DNA from: Streptococcus infantis
Lineage (GTDB): Bacteria > Bacillota > Bacilli > Lactobacillales > Streptococcaceae
Direction: 5' to 3'
Length of the DNA stretch: 64,000 bases
Assembly (NCBI RefSeq): GCF_000963255.1
Contig: NZ_JYOV01000021.1
Span: 1-64,000 of the forward strand
In this document: positions 18,159 to 27,527 of the stretch, one piece after another
Position numbering within the stretch: the stretch's first letter is position 1
How the letters are laid out: the number at the start of each line of letters is the position of its first letter
The notes under the pieces: model-generated
Told to the model about the DNA's origin: nothing
Database searches by the model: none
Seen by the model: only the letters and a program-made list of their open reading frames with translations
Position numbers and translations under genes: made by a program

Positions 18159-18311
18159 ATGAAGAAAAAAATACTTGTCATTTTCATCTTGTATCTAATC
18201 ATGTCTCCTCTTGGGGATAGTAATTGGTATCATTTATTTTATACCATAGCCTATCTGATTGCAGTTATAATCTATTTTTCTTTAATGAAAAAGAAAGGAG
18301 CAAAGAAATGA
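18159..18311 (+). CDS. 50-residue two-helix membrane peptide, BlpR-controlled
   Basis: The peptide begins MKKKILVIFILYLIM and has two hydrophobic segments split by PLGDSNWYH, ending in a Lys-rich tail. It follows TAGGAGG and overlaps the next gene by 4 bases. There is no double-glycine leader, so it is not a typical BlpC- or bacteriocin-type precursor. The gene at 18854 encodes a clear relative (same MxKKI..I.ILY.IM start and a central W-Y pair). Both sit behind identical-geometry BlpR boxes, which suggests a small immunity or membrane-active family. Confidence 0.75.
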   Translation: MKKKILVIFILYLIMSPLGDSNWYHLFYTIAYLIAVIIYFSLMKKKGAKK

Positions 18312-18712
18312 AAACTATTCTTGCTAAAAAACGGAACATCTTCCTTGCGAGATTGTTCCTAGGTCAGTTGCCTGTACTGATCTCTACTTATTTATTTCTC
18401 TCTCGTCAGTTTTTGCAATTTTCCTTAGTTTTTCAATTGCTTTTAGTGGTTGTTAACTTAGCTTCTATTTTGGTGATTGTTTACCTCACTAGGGAAATGA
18501 GAGTGAGAAAGTTTGAAGATGATGAGTTGGTCAATCCGAGAACCAATCAACTCATGTTCATCGGATTGACAGGTTTTATGTCTATTATCGGTTTGTATAG
18601 AGGTATGACGGCGGCAGAATCCTATCAACAACTGATTGGTTATATTGCTTCTGTTCTCTGCTTAATCATCATGCTGCTGCTCATTTGGGGCTTGAAGTAT
18701 TATAAAAAGTAG
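18308..18712 (+). CDS. Membrane protein coupled to the 50-residue peptide
   Basis: This 134-residue protein has about four hydrophobic stretches (15-33, 38-60, 82-96 and 110-130). It starts at the ATG overlapping the previous stop (ATGA), preceded by AAAGGAG. An in-frame upstream start at 18224 would overlap the peptide gene and is not preferred. It is the second gene of a BlpR-driven pair. The family is not recognised; immunity to a Blp-type bacteriocin is a reasonable guess from context only. Confidence 0.65.
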   Translation: MKTILAKKRNIFLARLFLGQLPVLISTYLFLSRQFLQFSLVFQLLLVVVNLASILVIVYLTREMRVRKFEDDELVNPRTNQLMFIGLTGFMSIIGLYRGMTAAESYQQLIGYIASVLCLIIMLLLIWGLKYYKK

Positions 18713-18729
18713 AGGCTAATGAAGTTTTT

Positions 18730-18796
18730 GCAATTTAAGATGTATCGATGACAATTCAAGATTTGAATGCAAAACCTAAAAAAGCAGTACTATACT
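18730..18796 (+). promoter_or_regulatory. BlpR-type promoter of the 57-residue protein operon
   Basis: GCAATTTAAG (18730-18739), 11 bases, ACAATTCAAG (18751-18760), then TATACT at 18791-18796: same 21- and 40-base spacings as the promoter at 18035. Confidence 0.8.
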
Positions 18797-18853
18797 GAGT
18801 GTGTAAAAGTTACAAGGATACCAATGCTAAACTGAAATAAAGGAGTGATTCTT

Positions 18854-19027
18854 ATGGCGAAAAAAATAATTACGATTGTCATCTTGTATGTAATCATGCA
18901 AACTTGTCTTTATCCGCTTAGGGGAAATGAGTGGTATTATGTAATGGATGCACTAGCATACTTTGCTTCGGTTTATATCTTCGTTCACTTCAATAAAAAA
19001 TGGAGAAAAAGTCACTTTAAATCTTGA
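18854..19027 (+). CDS. 57-residue two-helix membrane peptide, paralogue of the 18159 product
   Basis: It begins MAKKIITIVILYVIM and contains a central RGNEWYYVMDAL loop, a second hydrophobic stretch and a basic tail. The layout matches the 50-residue peptide at 18159. The ATG at 18854 follows AGGAG by 8 bases. It is controlled by its own BlpR-type promoter 58 bases upstream. No export leader of the double-glycine type is present. Function unknown. Confidence 0.72.
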   Translation: MAKKIITIVILYVIMQTCLYPLRGNEWYYVMDALAYFASVYIFVHFNKKWRKSHFKS

Positions 19028-19162
19028 ACATAGAAGTTTTATAGGTCTGGAATAGATCATCAAAATAAGATGGATGATTTTAAAATAATATCTGCTAAGG
19101 ATCATCTGTAAAATGCAAAATTCTTGCATCCTTATTTTGATGATTCTAAATGGAGGAATCAA

Positions 19163-19357
19163 ATGAAAAAGTATGTCGAATTGTTAGATTTATTTGCCCG
19201 AGTTGTAATAATATTGCTATCTCCTGTTCTTTGTATAAGAGTACTCATGATTTCAACAGAACTCTGGAGACATGTTCTTGTACTGGTAAGTACCCCTGTT
19301 ACGATCTATAGTCTGCTAAAACATAGACCAGGCAAGAAGAACATAAAAACCCTGTGA
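19163..19357 (+). CDS. 64-residue membrane peptide
   Basis: A basic start (MKKYVELLDLFAR) is followed by two closely spaced hydrophobic segments (about 13-28 and 38-50) and a Lys/Arg-rich tail. It follows TGGAGGA. It is not recognised. It lies 135 bases after the 57-residue peptide and could share its BlpR-driven transcript. Confidence 0.6.
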   Translation: MKKYVELLDLFARVVIILLSPVLCIRVLMISTELWRHVLVLVSTPVTIYSLLKHRPGKKNIKTL

Positions 19358-19382
19358 GAATCTTAAAAGAAAGATTAAAAAG

Positions 19383-19694
19383 ATGCAAGCAAAATATAAA
19401 AATCAAATAGTAGAAGTTTGGGAAATTGGTAAAGATACTCCTAAACCAGGTTGGGTAGAAGACGCCTTGCAAAAGAATTACATAGTATGGCTAGACAATC
19501 ATGTCCGAATTTTAATGGCAGGACTTCAGTCTTCTCTTGTAACCAATCTCAAAATTGGTCTAGTCGGAACAGCAGGAGGAGGTTTTGCTGGTTATAGTAT
19601 GTATGTCCTTGGCTATCCAGGAGATTATCTTGACCTCACAAATCATAGAGTGGTATCTGCCGCAACTTTTCATCGAGACTATCAAGTTTTATAA
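19383..19694 (+). CDS. Hypothetical protein, 103 residues
   Basis: The N-terminal half is soluble (KPGWVEDALQKNYIVWLDNHVRILM). A central Gly-rich hydrophobic stretch (LVGTAGGGFAGYSMYVLG) may insert into or cross the membrane, and the C-terminus contains PGDYLDLTNHRV. I cannot assign a family. It lies 25 bases after the 64-residue peptide gene, so co-transcription is likely. The ribosome site is weak (GAAAGAT). The stretch from its stop to the next gene (19695-19908) shows no convincing gene. Confidence 0.5.
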   Translation: MQAKYKNQIVEVWEIGKDTPKPGWVEDALQKNYIVWLDNHVRILMAGLQSSLVTNLKIGLVGTAGGGFAGYSMYVLGYPGDYLDLTNHRVVSAATFHRDYQVL

Positions 19695-19908
19695 AATGAT
19701 CGGGTAGAAAAAAGATGATGGTCTATCATTTTGAAAAGAATTGACTGCCTAGATGATGAAAAATATAAAGTTTTTAACAGCAACAAAAGTACACAAGGGT
19801 AGATGTATTGGCTTATCAAAGTCATGGTGATAGCTACCGAGACTGAATGCTGGAGGATTAAATGATAATTGATGACAGCTACGATAGCAAAGCTATGAGG
19901 GAGTTTCT

Positions 19909-20598
19909 ATGAAAAAATATTCTATTCTTTTCAAAACAAGTGCAGTCCTTTCTTATTTATTTTTGTTTTTCGGATTGTCTTGGACAACCCAATTTTGGAG
20001 AAATTATTGGGAGTTCTCGTCTTGGGTAGGAAATCTTATCTGGATTCGAAACATCATCAGTCTTCTCTTTATCGGTTTGATGATGTGGTTCTTGGTTAGG
20101 TCGGGCCATGCTTATCTCTTTCGTATCCCTAGGAAAAAGTGGTTGAGTTATTCTGTTCTGACGATGTTAGCAGCTGTCGTTCTTATAAGCTTTAACTATC
20201 TGACAGCTAAACATGTTCAGGGGACAAACGAAGGTTGGAATTTGTTTATTGCCTATAGTGAGACAAATTTTGCGGAGTTTGGTGTTTACCTAACCTTAAT
20301 AGTACTAGGACCTCTGATGGAAGAATTGGTATGTAGGGGACTGCTTCAACATGCCTTCTTTAAGAATTCAAGATGGGGACTGGATATTCTATTTCCGTCA
20401 GTTTTGTTCGCCTTACCCCATTTTTCAAGTTTTCCTAGTCTATTAGACCTTCTGGTTTATACAGCAGTTGGATGTATATTTGGTGGTTTGACACGCTATA
20501 CAAAGACTATCTATCCTTCTTACACGATTCATATTGTTAATAATATCATCGCAAACTTACCATTTTTACTCACTTTTCTACATAGGGTATTTGCATGA
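19909..20598 (+). CDS. CPBP-family (CAAX-like) intramembrane protease of the blp locus
   Basis: This 229-residue polytopic protein carries all three CPBP motifs: E138-E139-xxx-R143 (MEELVCRG), F167xxxH171 (FALPH) and H208xxxN212 (HIVNN). Such proteases occur at the end of blp and other bacteriocin loci (BlpY or PncP in pneumococcus), where they are linked to immunity. It is preceded by GAGGGAG. A 16-codon open frame with its own GGAGG (19862-19912) overlaps its start by ATGA and might couple translation. Confidence 0.85.
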   Translation: MKKYSILFKTSAVLSYLFLFFGLSWTTQFWRNYWEFSSWVGNLIWIRNIISLLFIGLMMWFLVRSGHAYLFRIPRKKWLSYSVLTMLAAVVLISFNYLTAKHVQGTNEGWNLFIAYSETNFAEFGVYLTLIVLGPLMEELVCRGLLQHAFFKNSRWGLDILFPSVLFALPHFSSFPSLLDLLVYTAVGCIFGGLTRYTKTIYPSYTIHIVNNIIANLPFLLTFLHRVFA

Positions 20599-20679
20599 TG
20601 AGAACCAGTTAAAAGCTTGAATTATCAGATTAAGCACAGATTTTTTCCTTACAATTTTCTGCTAAAAAAATTGAATGAC

Positions 20680-20713
20680 CAAGGCTAGGCAGATCTCTCT
20701 GCTTGCCTTTTTC
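20680..20713 (+). terminator. Terminator after the blp-locus protease
   Basis: AAGGC-tag-GCAG pairs with CTGC-tt-GCCTT, followed by TTTTC. Confidence 0.75.
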
Positions 20714-20765
20714 TTTTAACAAGATTGGATAAAGGGCTTTTATTTGAGAATCAGGTCTGGACTGG

Positions 20766-20794
20766 TTGACGAATAGGCTAAAAACTAGTAGAAT
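20766..20794 (+). promoter_or_regulatory. Promoter of ccrZ-trmB
   Basis: -35 TTGACG (20766-20771), 17-base spacer, -10 TAGAAT (20789-20794). Confidence 0.75.
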
Positions 20795-20823
20795 AGTAAG
20801 GAAACTTTATACGGAGGAAAGAA

Positions 20824-21618
20824 ATGGACTTGGGTGATATTGAGCTAACGCTGACCCCTATACCTGGGAAAAGCGGAAAAGCTTATATGGGAAGCTACCC
20901 TGATGGGAAGCGCGTCTTTATTAAAATGAACACCTCTCCAATCCTACCTGGTTTAGCCAAGGAACAAATCGCTCCTCAATTATTATGGACTCGCCGTTTA
21001 TCGGATGGGCGTGATATGTGTGCCCAAGAATGGTTGAATGGTAAAATTTTGACCCCTTATGATATGAATCGCAAGCAGATTATCAATATTTTGAGCCGCT
21101 TGCATCGTTCGCGTCCTTTGATGACGCAATTGACTCGTTTGGGCTATTCTTTAGAAACACCTTTTGACTTGCTTCAGGCTTGGTTAAAAGATGCTCCAGA
21201 ATCCTTGAAGAACAATCAATATCTAAGAATGGTAGTAGAGGATTTGCGAGGAAGTTTGCCAAACTTTAGGGAAGATTATGCAACGATCGTTCATGGAGAT
21301 GTACGACATAGTAATTGGATTGAGACAGAGAGCGGTCTTGTTTATTTAGTGGATTGGGATTCCGTTCGTTTAACGGATCGCATGTTTGATGTGGCGCATA
21401 TGCTATGTCACTATATTCCAGACTATCAGTGGAAAGAGTGGTTGACTTATTACGGTTACAAATACAACCAAACAGTCATCAGCAAACTATTTTGGTATGC
21501 TCAGTTATCCTTCTTGAGCCAGATTGCCAAATATTATACAAATGAAGATCTAGAAAATGTCAATCGGGAGATTTATGCCTTGCGTATCTTCCGTGACAAG
21601 TATGGAAAGAAGAGATGA
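20824..21618 (+). CDS. ccrZ: CcrZ, cell-cycle regulator with phosphotransferase fold
   Basis: This 264-residue protein has an aminoglycoside/choline kinase-like fold. The catalytic loop [10 protein letters not shown] gives H157 and N164, and LVDWDS gives D177, the residues reported as essential in pneumococcal CcrZ, which links cell division to DnaA-dependent replication. Length and the adjacent trmB match pneumococcus. The stop overlaps the trmB start by 4 bases (ATGA). A consensus promoter lies 30 bases upstream of the GGAGGAAAG ribosome site. Resemblance to antibiotic kinases does not mean resistance. Confidence 0.92.
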   Translation: MDLGDIELTLTPIPGKSGKAYMGSYPDGKRVFIKMNTSPILPGLAKEQIAPQLLWTRRLSDGRDMCAQEWLNGKILTPYDMNRKQIINILSRLHRSRPLMTQLTRLGYSLETPFDLLQAWLKDAPESLKNNQYLRMVVEDLRGSLPNFREDYATIVHGDVRHSNWIETESGLVYLVDWDSVRLTDRMFDVAHMLCHYIPDYQWKEWLTYYGYKYNQTVISKLFWYAQLSFLSQIAKYYTNEDLENVNREIYALRIFRDKYGKKR

Positions 21619-22250
21619 GAGTTAGAAATCGTAAAGGGGCAACAGAATTACTAGAGGCTAATCTTCAGTATGTTGTCTTAAATCCTTTAGAAGCCAAAGG
21701 AAAATGGCGAGACCTCTTTGGAAATGACAATCCTATCCATGTTGAGGTTGGTAGTGGTAAGGGGGCCTTTGTGTCAGGTATGGCCAAGCAAAACCCTAAT
21801 ATCAACTATATCGGGATTGATATTCAAAAGTCTGTTTTGAGTTATGCCTTGGACAAGGTCTTGGAAGTCGCTGTACCCAATATTAAGTTGTTGTGGGTTG
21901 ATGGTTCTGATTTGACCGACTACTTTGAAGATGGTGAGATTGATCGCTTGTACCTAAACTTTTCAGATCCGTGGCCTAAAAAGCGTCATGAAAAGCGTCG
22001 TCTAACTTATAAGAGTTTCTTGGCTACCTTCAAGCGTATCTTGCCTGAACACGGTGAGATTCATTTCAAGACAGATAACCGTGGCTTGTTTGAATATAGC
22101 CTAGTGAGCTTTTCTCAATATGGCATGAAACTTAATGGTGTTTGGTTGGACTTGCATGCCAGTGACTTTGAAGGAAATGTCATGACAGAATATGAACAAA
22201 AATTCTCAAGTAAGGGTCAAGTTATCTACCGAGTTGAGGCAGAATTTTAA
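21615..22250 (+). CDS. trmB: TrmB, tRNA (guanine-N7-)-methyltransferase
   Basis: This 211-residue SAM-dependent enzyme methylates G46 of tRNAs. It shows the SAM motif [10 protein letters not shown] (about 43-52), the acidic IGIDIQKS strand end and the family signature [17 protein letters not shown] near residue 115-132. It is coupled to ccrZ through a 4-base overlap and is last in that operon. A new promoter for the rimP-nusA operon begins 37 bases after its stop. Confidence 0.96.
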   Translation: MRVRNRKGATELLEANLQYVVLNPLEAKGKWRDLFGNDNPIHVEVGSGKGAFVSGMAKQNPNINYIGIDIQKSVLSYALDKVLEVAVPNIKLLWVDGSDLTDYFEDGEIDRLYLNFSDPWPKKRHEKRRLTYKSFLATFKRILPEHGEIHFKTDNRGLFEYSLVSFSQYGMKLNGVWLDLHASDFEGNVMTEYEQKFSSKGQVIYRVEAEF

Positions 22251-22287
22251 GAACAAGCTTAAAATCAAGCCTTCTGAGTGCTTATGC

Positions 22288-22362
22288 TTTACATAAGTAG
22301 TCAAAAGTGCTATACTGTAAGTAAGAATATGAGAAAGTGAGGCGGGGAAATATCTTCGCCTC
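22288..22362 (+). promoter_or_regulatory. Promoter and leader hairpin of the rimP-nusA-infB operon
   Basis: -35 TTTACA (22288-22293), 17-base spacer, -10 TATACT (22311-22316). A hairpin GAGGCG/CGCCTC (22339-22362) lies at the start of the transcript, 14 bases before the rimP start. Confidence 0.75.
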
Positions 22363-22376
22363 TTGCTTATGAGGAG

Positions 22377-22856
22377 GTGGACGCAATCGCAACTATCGTA
22401 GAATTAGTCAGAGAAGTCGTAGAACCTGTCATTGAAGCTCCCTTTGAACTCGTGGATATCGAGTACGGAAAGATTGGCAGTGACATGATTCTTAGTATTT
22501 TTGTAGATAAACCAGAGGGAATTACCTTGAACGACACAGCGGACTTGACAGAGATTATCAGTCCTGTCCTAGATACTATCAAGCCAGATCCCTTCCCAGA
22601 ACAATATTTCCTAGAAATAACCAGTCCAGGCTTGGAGCGTCCTTTGAAAACCAAGGAAGCAGTCGCTGGAGCAGTTGGGAAATACATCCATGTTGGACTT
22701 TACCAAGCCATCGATAAGCAAAAGGTCTTTGAAGGAACCTTGCTAGCCTTTGAAGAGGATGAGTTGACTATGGAGTATATGGACAAGGCTCGTAAGAAAA
22801 CAGTCCAAATCCCATACAGTTTGGTATCAAAAGCACGTTTAGCAGTAAAATTATAG
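22377..22856 (+). CDS. rimP: RimP, 30S ribosome maturation factor
   Basis: This protein of about 159 residues helps 30S assembly. Typical features are the [21 protein letters not shown] beta strand pattern and [15 protein letters not shown]. The frame opens with GTG at 22377, but that GTG is part of the Shine-Dalgarno run AGGAGGTG. An in-frame ATC at 22386 lies six bases after the run and could be the true, non-standard start, giving 156 residues. It is first gene of rimP-nusA-ylxR-ylxQ-infB-rbfA. Confidence 0.9.
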   Translation: MDAIATIVELVREVVEPVIEAPFELVDIEYGKIGSDMILSIFVDKPEGITLNDTADLTEIISPVLDTIKPDPFPEQYFLEITSPGLERPLKTKEAVAGAVGKYIHVGLYQAIDKQKVFEGTLLAFEEDELTMEYMDKARKKTVQIPYSLVSKARLAVKL

Positions 22857-22898
22857 TAAAAGAAAGGAAGCTTTTGAAGATTCAAAAGTGAATAGAAG

Positions 22899-24035
22899 AT
22901 GAGTAAAGAAATGCTAGAGGCCTTCCGCATTTTGGAAGAAGACAAGGGAATCAAAAAAGAAGACATCATTGATGCAGTGGTGGAATCACTTCGTTCAGCC
23001 TATCGCAGACGCTATGGGCAGTCTGATAGTGTAGCCATTGATTTCAACGAAAAGACAGGTGACTTTACAGTTTATACTGTTCGTGAAGTTGTTGATGAAG
23101 TATTTGATAGCCGTTTGGAAATCAGCTTAAAAGATGCTCTTGCCATTAACTCAGCTTACGAGCTTGGGGACAAGATTAAATTTGAAGAAGCACCAGGTGA
23201 GTTTGGTCGTGTAGCAGCCCAGTCTGCAAAACAAACCATCATGGAAAAAATGCGCAAGCAAACACGTGCTATCACCTACAACACATACAAAGAGCATGAA
23301 CAAGAAATCATGTCAGGTACAGTGGAGCGCTTCGACAATCGCTTTATCTATGTCAACCTTGGCAGCATCGAAGCTCAATTGTCAAAACAAGACCAAATCC
23401 CTGGTGAAGTCTTTGCTTCTCACGATCGTATCGAAGTTTATGTCTACAAGGTTGAAGACAATCCTCGCGGTGTGAATGTCTTTGTAAGCCGTAGCCATCC
23501 AGAAATGATCAAACGCTTGATGGAACAAGAAATTCCAGAAGTCTATGACGGAACTGTTGAAATCATGAGTGTAGCCCGTGAAGCAGGTGACCGTACCAAG
23601 GTTGCTGTTCGTAGTCACAATCCTAACGTGGATGCGATCGGAACAATCGTTGGACGTGGTGGTGCTAACATCAAGAAAATTACTAGCAAATTCCACCCAG
23701 CTCGCTACGATGCTAAGAGCGACCGTATGGTTCCAATCGAAGAAAACATCGACGTTATCGAATGGGTAGCCGATCCAGCTGAATTTATCTACAACGCAAT
23801 CGCTCCTGCAGAAGTTGACCAAGTTATCTTTGATGAAAACGACAGCAAACGTGCCTTGGTGGTTGTTCCTGATAACAAGCTTTCTCTTGCGATCGGTCGT
23901 CGTGGACAAAACGTTCGTTTGGCAGCTCATTTGACAGGCTACCGTATCGATATCAAGTCTGCAAGTGAGTTTGAAGCCATGGAAGCAGCAGAACAAGCTG
24001 ACCAGGTAGAAACAGACGAATTGGTCGAAGAATAA
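22899..24035 (+). CDS. nusA: NusA, transcription termination/antitermination factor
   Basis: This 378-residue protein binds RNA polymerase and nascent RNA. The N-terminal polymerase-binding domain (1-125) is followed by an S1 domain (about 133-200, GTVERFDNRFIYVNLG) and two KH domains (VGRGGANIKKI near 250 and IGRRGQNVRLA near 330), ending in an acidic tail. It lacks the C-terminal acidic repeats of E. coli NusA, as is usual in Firmicutes. It lies 42 bases after rimP. Confidence 0.97.
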   Translation: MSKEMLEAFRILEEDKGIKKEDIIDAVVESLRSAYRRRYGQSDSVAIDFNEKTGDFTVYTVREVVDEVFDSRLEISLKDALAINSAYELGDKIKFEEAPGEFGRVAAQSAKQTIMEKMRKQTRAITYNTYKEHEQEIMSGTVERFDNRFIYVNLGSIEAQLSKQDQIPGEVFASHDRIEVYVYKVEDNPRGVNVFVSRSHPEMIKRLMEQEIPEVYDGTVEIMSVAREAGDRTKVAVRSHNPNVDAIGTIVGRGGANIKKITSKFHPARYDAKSDRMVPIEENIDVIEWVADPAEFIYNAIAPAEVDQVIFDENDSKRALVVVPDNKLSLAIGRRGQNVRLAAHLTGYRIDIKSASEFEAMEAAEQADQVETDELVEE

Positions 24036-24057
24036 GAGCTGATTAGAGGAGGGAAGG

Positions 24058-24351
24058 ATGAAAACTAGAAAAATCCCTTTGCGCAAGTCTGTTGTGTCCA
24101 ATGAAGTGATTGATAAGCGCGATTTACTCCGTATTGTCAAGAACAAAGAGGGACAGGTCTTTATCGACCCGACAGGCAAGGCTAATGGTCGTGGTGCTTA
24201 TATCAAGCTAGACAATGCAGAAGCCCTTGAGGCCAAAAAGAAAAAAGTCTTTAACCGTAGCTTTAGTATGGAAGTTGAAGGGAGCTTTTATGACGAGTTG
24301 ATTGCCTATGTCGATCACAAAGTGAAAAGAAGAGAGTTAGGACTTGAATAA
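24058..24351 (+). CDS. ylxR: YlxR (RnpM-type RNA-binding protein)
   Basis: This 97-residue DUF448 protein starts MKTRKIPLRKSVVSNE and contains GRGAYIK, the family hallmark. In Bacillus the homologue binds RNase P RNA and modulates its activity (RnpM). The Cys residues found in many YlxR N-termini are absent, so no zinc site is expected. It follows GGAGGG and overlaps ylxQ by 8 bases. Conserved placement between nusA and infB supports the call. Confidence 0.92.
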   Translation: MKTRKIPLRKSVVSNEVIDKRDLLRIVKNKEGQVFIDPTGKANGRGAYIKLDNAEALEAKKKKVFNRSFSMEVEGSFYDELIAYVDHKVKRRELGLE

Positions 24352-24643
24352 ACAAAAAATTGCCAATCTCTTGGGACTTGCTCAGAGAGCAGGGAAAATC
24401 ATCTCGGGTGAAGAAATGGTCGTCAAGGCTATCCAAGACCAGAAAGTAAAACTGGTATTTCTTGCCCATGATGCTGGTCCCAACCTGGCCAAGAAGATTC
24501 AGGATAAAAGTCATTATTATCAAGTAGAAGTTATTACCGTGTTTTCAACACTGGAATTAAGCATAGCAGTCGGAAAATCAAGAAAAGTTTTGGCTGTGAC
24601 AGATGCTGGATTTACAAAGAAAATGAGGTCTCTTATGGAATAG
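24344..24643 (+). CDS. ylxQ: YlxQ, L7Ae-like RNA-binding protein
   Basis: This 99-residue protein of the L7Ae/L30e/S12e family shows [17 protein letters not shown], then [11 protein letters not shown] and a C-terminal [14 protein letters not shown]. Members bind kink-turn RNA. It starts at TTG 24344, overlapping the ylxR end; no ATG fits the conserved N-terminus. It is co-translated within the nusA-infB operon, and infB follows 16 bases later. Confidence 0.92.
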   Translation: MNKQKIANLLGLAQRAGKIISGEEMVVKAIQDQKVKLVFLAHDAGPNLAKKIQDKSHYYQVEVITVFSTLELSIAVGKSRKVLAVTDAGFTKKMRSLME

Positions 24644-24659
24644 AAGAGGAGGACATGAT

Positions 24660-27413
24660 TTGTCTAAGAAAAGATTGTACGAAATCGCAAAAGAACTTGG
24701 AAAAGAAAGTAAAGAAGTTGTAGCGCGTGCAAAAGAGTTGGGCTTGGATGTAAAAAGCCACTCATCAAGTGTGGAGGAAGCAGCTGCTTCAAAAATCGTA
24801 GCAAGTTTTAAACCTGCTCCTGCTCCAAAGGTAGAATCGAAACCTGTGGCTCCAAAACCAGTTGTCACTAAGGAAGAGACAAAACCAGCAGCAACTGTTG
24901 CCCCTAAAGAAGAAAAAGTGGCACCAGCAAAACCGCAGAGTCGAAACTTTAAGGCTGAGCGTGAAGCACGTGCAAAAGAGCAGGCTGAACGACGCAAGCA
25001 AAATAAGGGCAATAACCGTGACCATCAACAAAATGGGAATCGTCAAAAAAATGATAACCGTAATGGTGGTAAACAAGGTCAAGGCAATCGTGACAACCGT
25101 CGATTCAATGATCAAGGTAAAAAACAACAAGGTCAGCAAAATCGTGGGAATGACCGACACCAGCAAGAGGACAAACGTCCAAATCAGGCTGGACCACGCA
25201 TTGACTTTAAAGCCCGTGCAGCTGCTCTAAAAGCAGAGCAAAATGCAGAATATGCTCGTTCAAGTGAGGAACGCTTCAAGCAGTCTCAAGCTGCCAAAGA
25301 AGCCTTGGCTCAAGCAAACAAACGCAAGGAACCTGAGGAAATCTTTGAAGAAGCTGCTAAGTTAGCTGAACAAGCGCAGCCAGTTCAACCAGTAGTTGAA
25401 GTAGCTCCTGCAGCTAAAGAACCTGTAGTGGATACACGTCGTAAGAAACAAGCCCGACCAGACAAAGATCGTGATGATTACGATCACGAAGAAGATGGTC
25501 CTAGAAAACAACAAAAGAATCGAAGTAGTCAAAATCAAGTGAGAAATCAAAGAAATAGTAACTGGAACAATAACAAAAAGAATAAAAAAGGCAATAAGCA
25601 AAACAACCGTAATCAGGCACCAAAACCTGTTACAGAGCGTAAGTTCCATGAATTGCCAACAGAATTTGAATATACAGATGGTATGACCGTTGCGGAAATC
25701 GCAAAACGTATCAAACGCGAACCAGCTGAGATTGTTAAGAAACTCTTCATGATGGGTGTGATGGCGACACAAAATCAGTCCTTGGACGGTGAAACAATCG
25801 AACTCCTCATGGTAGATTACGGTATTGAAGCTAAACAAAAGGTTGAAGTGGACAATGCTGATATCGAACGTTTCTTTGCTGAAGAGGGTTATCTCAATGA
25901 AGATGAACTCGTAGAGCGTCCACCAGTTGTAACGATCATGGGACACGTTGACCATGGTAAAACAACCCTTTTGGATACCCTTCGTAATTCTCGTGTTGCT
26001 ACGGGAGAAGCTGGTGGTATCACTCAGCATATCGGTGCTTATCAGATCGAAGAAAATGGTAAGAAGATTACCTTCCTTGATACACCAGGACACGCGGCCT
26101 TTACTTCTATGCGTGCGCGTGGTGCTTCTGTTACCGATATTACCATCTTGGTCGTAGCGGCAGATGACGGGGTAATGCCTCAGACTATCGAAGCCATCAA
26201 CCACTCAAAAGCGGCTAATGTTCCAATCATCGTAGCTATCAACAAAATCGATAAACCAGGTGCCAACCCAGAACGTGTGATCGGTGAATTGGCTGAACAT
26301 GGTGTTATGTCAACAGCTTGGGGTGGAGATTCTGAGTTCGTAGAAATCTCAGCCAAGTTCAACCAAAATATCGATGAACTCTTGGAAACTGTTCTACTTG
26401 TGGCTGAAATTCAAGAGCTCAAAGCTGATCCAACAGTTCGTGCCATCGGTACTGTTATCGAAGCTCGTTTGGATAAAGGAAAAGGTGCGGTCGCAACCCT
26501 TCTTGTTCAACAAGGTACTTTGAATGTCCAAGATCCAATCGTTGTCGGAAATACTTTTGGACGTGTCCGTGCTATGACCAACGACCTCGGACGTCGTGTG
26601 AAGGTTGCAGGCCCATCAACACCAGTATCGATCACAGGTTTGAATGAAGCGCCAATGGCAGGTGACCACTTTGCTGTTTACGAAGATGAAAAATCTGCGC
26701 GTGCAGCTGGTGAAGAACGTGCTAAACGTGCTCTTATGAAGCAACGTCAAGCTACTCAACGTGTTAGCCTTGAAAACCTCTTTGATACCCTTAAAGCAGG
26801 AGAACTCAAGTCTGTTAACGTCATCATCAAGGCAGACGTACAAGGTTCTGTTGAAGCTCTCTCTGCATCACTTCAAAAGATTGATGTTGAAGGTGTCAAA
26901 GTTACCATCGTTCACTCAGCAGTTGGTGCTATCAATGAATCTGACGTGACTCTTGCCGAAGCTTCAAATGCCTTTATCGTTGGTTTCAACGTGCGTCCTA
27001 CACCACAAGCTCGTCAACAAGCAGAAGCTGACGATGTAGAAATCCGTCTCCACAGCATCATTTACAAGGTTATCGAAGAGATGGAAGAAGCCATGAAAGG
27101 GATGCTTGATCCAGAATTTAAAGAAAAAGTTATTGGTGAAGCGATCATCCGCGAAACCTTCAAGGTATCTAAAGTGGGAACAATCGGTGGATTTATGGTT
27201 ACCAGCGGTAAAGTTACTCGCGACTCTAAAGTCCGTGTCATCCGTGATGGTGTCGTTATTTACGATGGTGCCCTAGCTAGCTTGAAACACTATAAAGATG
27301 ACGTTAAAGAAGTTACAAACGGCCGTGAAGGTGGTCTCATGATTGACGGCTACAATGATATCAAGATGGATGATGTGATTGAAGCCTACATCATGGAAGA
27401 AATCAAGAGATAA
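24660..27413 (+). CDS. infB: InfB, translation initiation factor IF-2
   Basis: This 917-residue GTPase brings initiator tRNA to the 30S subunit. The N-terminal IF2N domain (1-50) is followed by a low-complexity Lys/Asn/Gln/Arg-rich linker (about 50-330), a second IF2N domain, and then the G domain with GHVDHGKTT (about 428), DTPGH and NKID, and domains II-IV. The start is TTG at 24660, six bases after GGAGGA and matching [14 protein letters not shown]. An out-of-frame ATG five bases earlier opens a 22-codon frame ending at 24723. Confidence 0.97.
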   Translation: MSKKRLYEIAKELGKESKEVVARAKELGLDVKSHSSSVEEAAASKIVASFKPAPAPKVESKPVAPKPVVTKEETKPAATVAPKEEKVAPAKPQSRNFKAEREARAKEQAERRKQNKGNNRDHQQNGNRQKNDNRNGGKQGQGNRDNRRFNDQGKKQQGQQNRGNDRHQQEDKRPNQAGPRIDFKARAAALKAEQNAEYARSSEERFKQSQAAKEALAQANKRKEPEEIFEEAAKLAEQAQPVQPVVEVAPAAKEPVVDTRRKKQARPDKDRDDYDHEEDGPRKQQKNRSSQNQVRNQRNSNWNNNKKNKKGNKQNNRNQAPKPVTERKFHELPTEFEYTDGMTVAEIAKRIKREPAEIVKKLFMMGVMATQNQSLDGETIELLMVDYGIEAKQKVEVDNADIERFFAEEGYLNEDELVERPPVVTIMGHVDHGKTTLLDTLRNSRVATGEAGGITQHIGAYQIEENGKKITFLDTPGHAAFTSMRARGASVTDITILVVAADDGVMPQTIEAINHSKAANVPIIVAINKIDKPGANPERVIGELAEHGVMSTAWGGDSEFVEISAKFNQNIDELLETVLLVAEIQELKADPTVRAIGTVIEARLDKGKGAVATLLVQQGTLNVQDPIVVGNTFGRVRAMTNDLGRRVKVAGPSTPVSITGLNEAPMAGDHFAVYEDEKSARAAGEERAKRALMKQRQATQRVSLENLFDTLKAGELKSVNVIIKADVQGSVEALSASLQKIDVEGVKVTIVHSAVGAINESDVTLAEASNAFIVGFNVRPTPQARQQAEADDVEIRLHSIIYKVIEEMEEAMKGMLDPEFKEKVIGEAIIRETFKVSKVGTIGGFMVTSGKVTRDSKVRVIRDGVVIYDGALASLKHYKDDVKEVTNGREGGLMIDGYNDIKMDDVIEAYIMEEIKR

Positions 27414-27527
27414 TAGAGAAACGATAGCCGATTTGACTCGTCGTCAACAACGCCTTGATGAACCCTTAGTTCTATCTATGGCTTGTTTCCTAGATTCAAA
27501 TGGCTCTAGTTCCTCTATCTACTAGAC

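Noticed and set aside
19755..19912. Short frames (25 codons at 19755, 16 codons at 19862) before the CPBP protease
   Set aside because: The first has no ribosome site. The second has GGAGG and overlaps the protease start but is too short to call as a gene; it is noted under the protease.
20824..21618. Aminoglycoside phosphotransferase (antibiotic resistance)
   Set aside because: The fold is similar, but length, catalytic residues H157/N164/D177 and linkage to trmB match the cell-cycle protein CcrZ.
25362..26204. 280-codon open frame on the minus strand inside infB
   Set aside because: It is antisense to conserved infB sequence, has Phe/Ile/Ser-rich composition typical of a shadow frame, and has no ribosome site.
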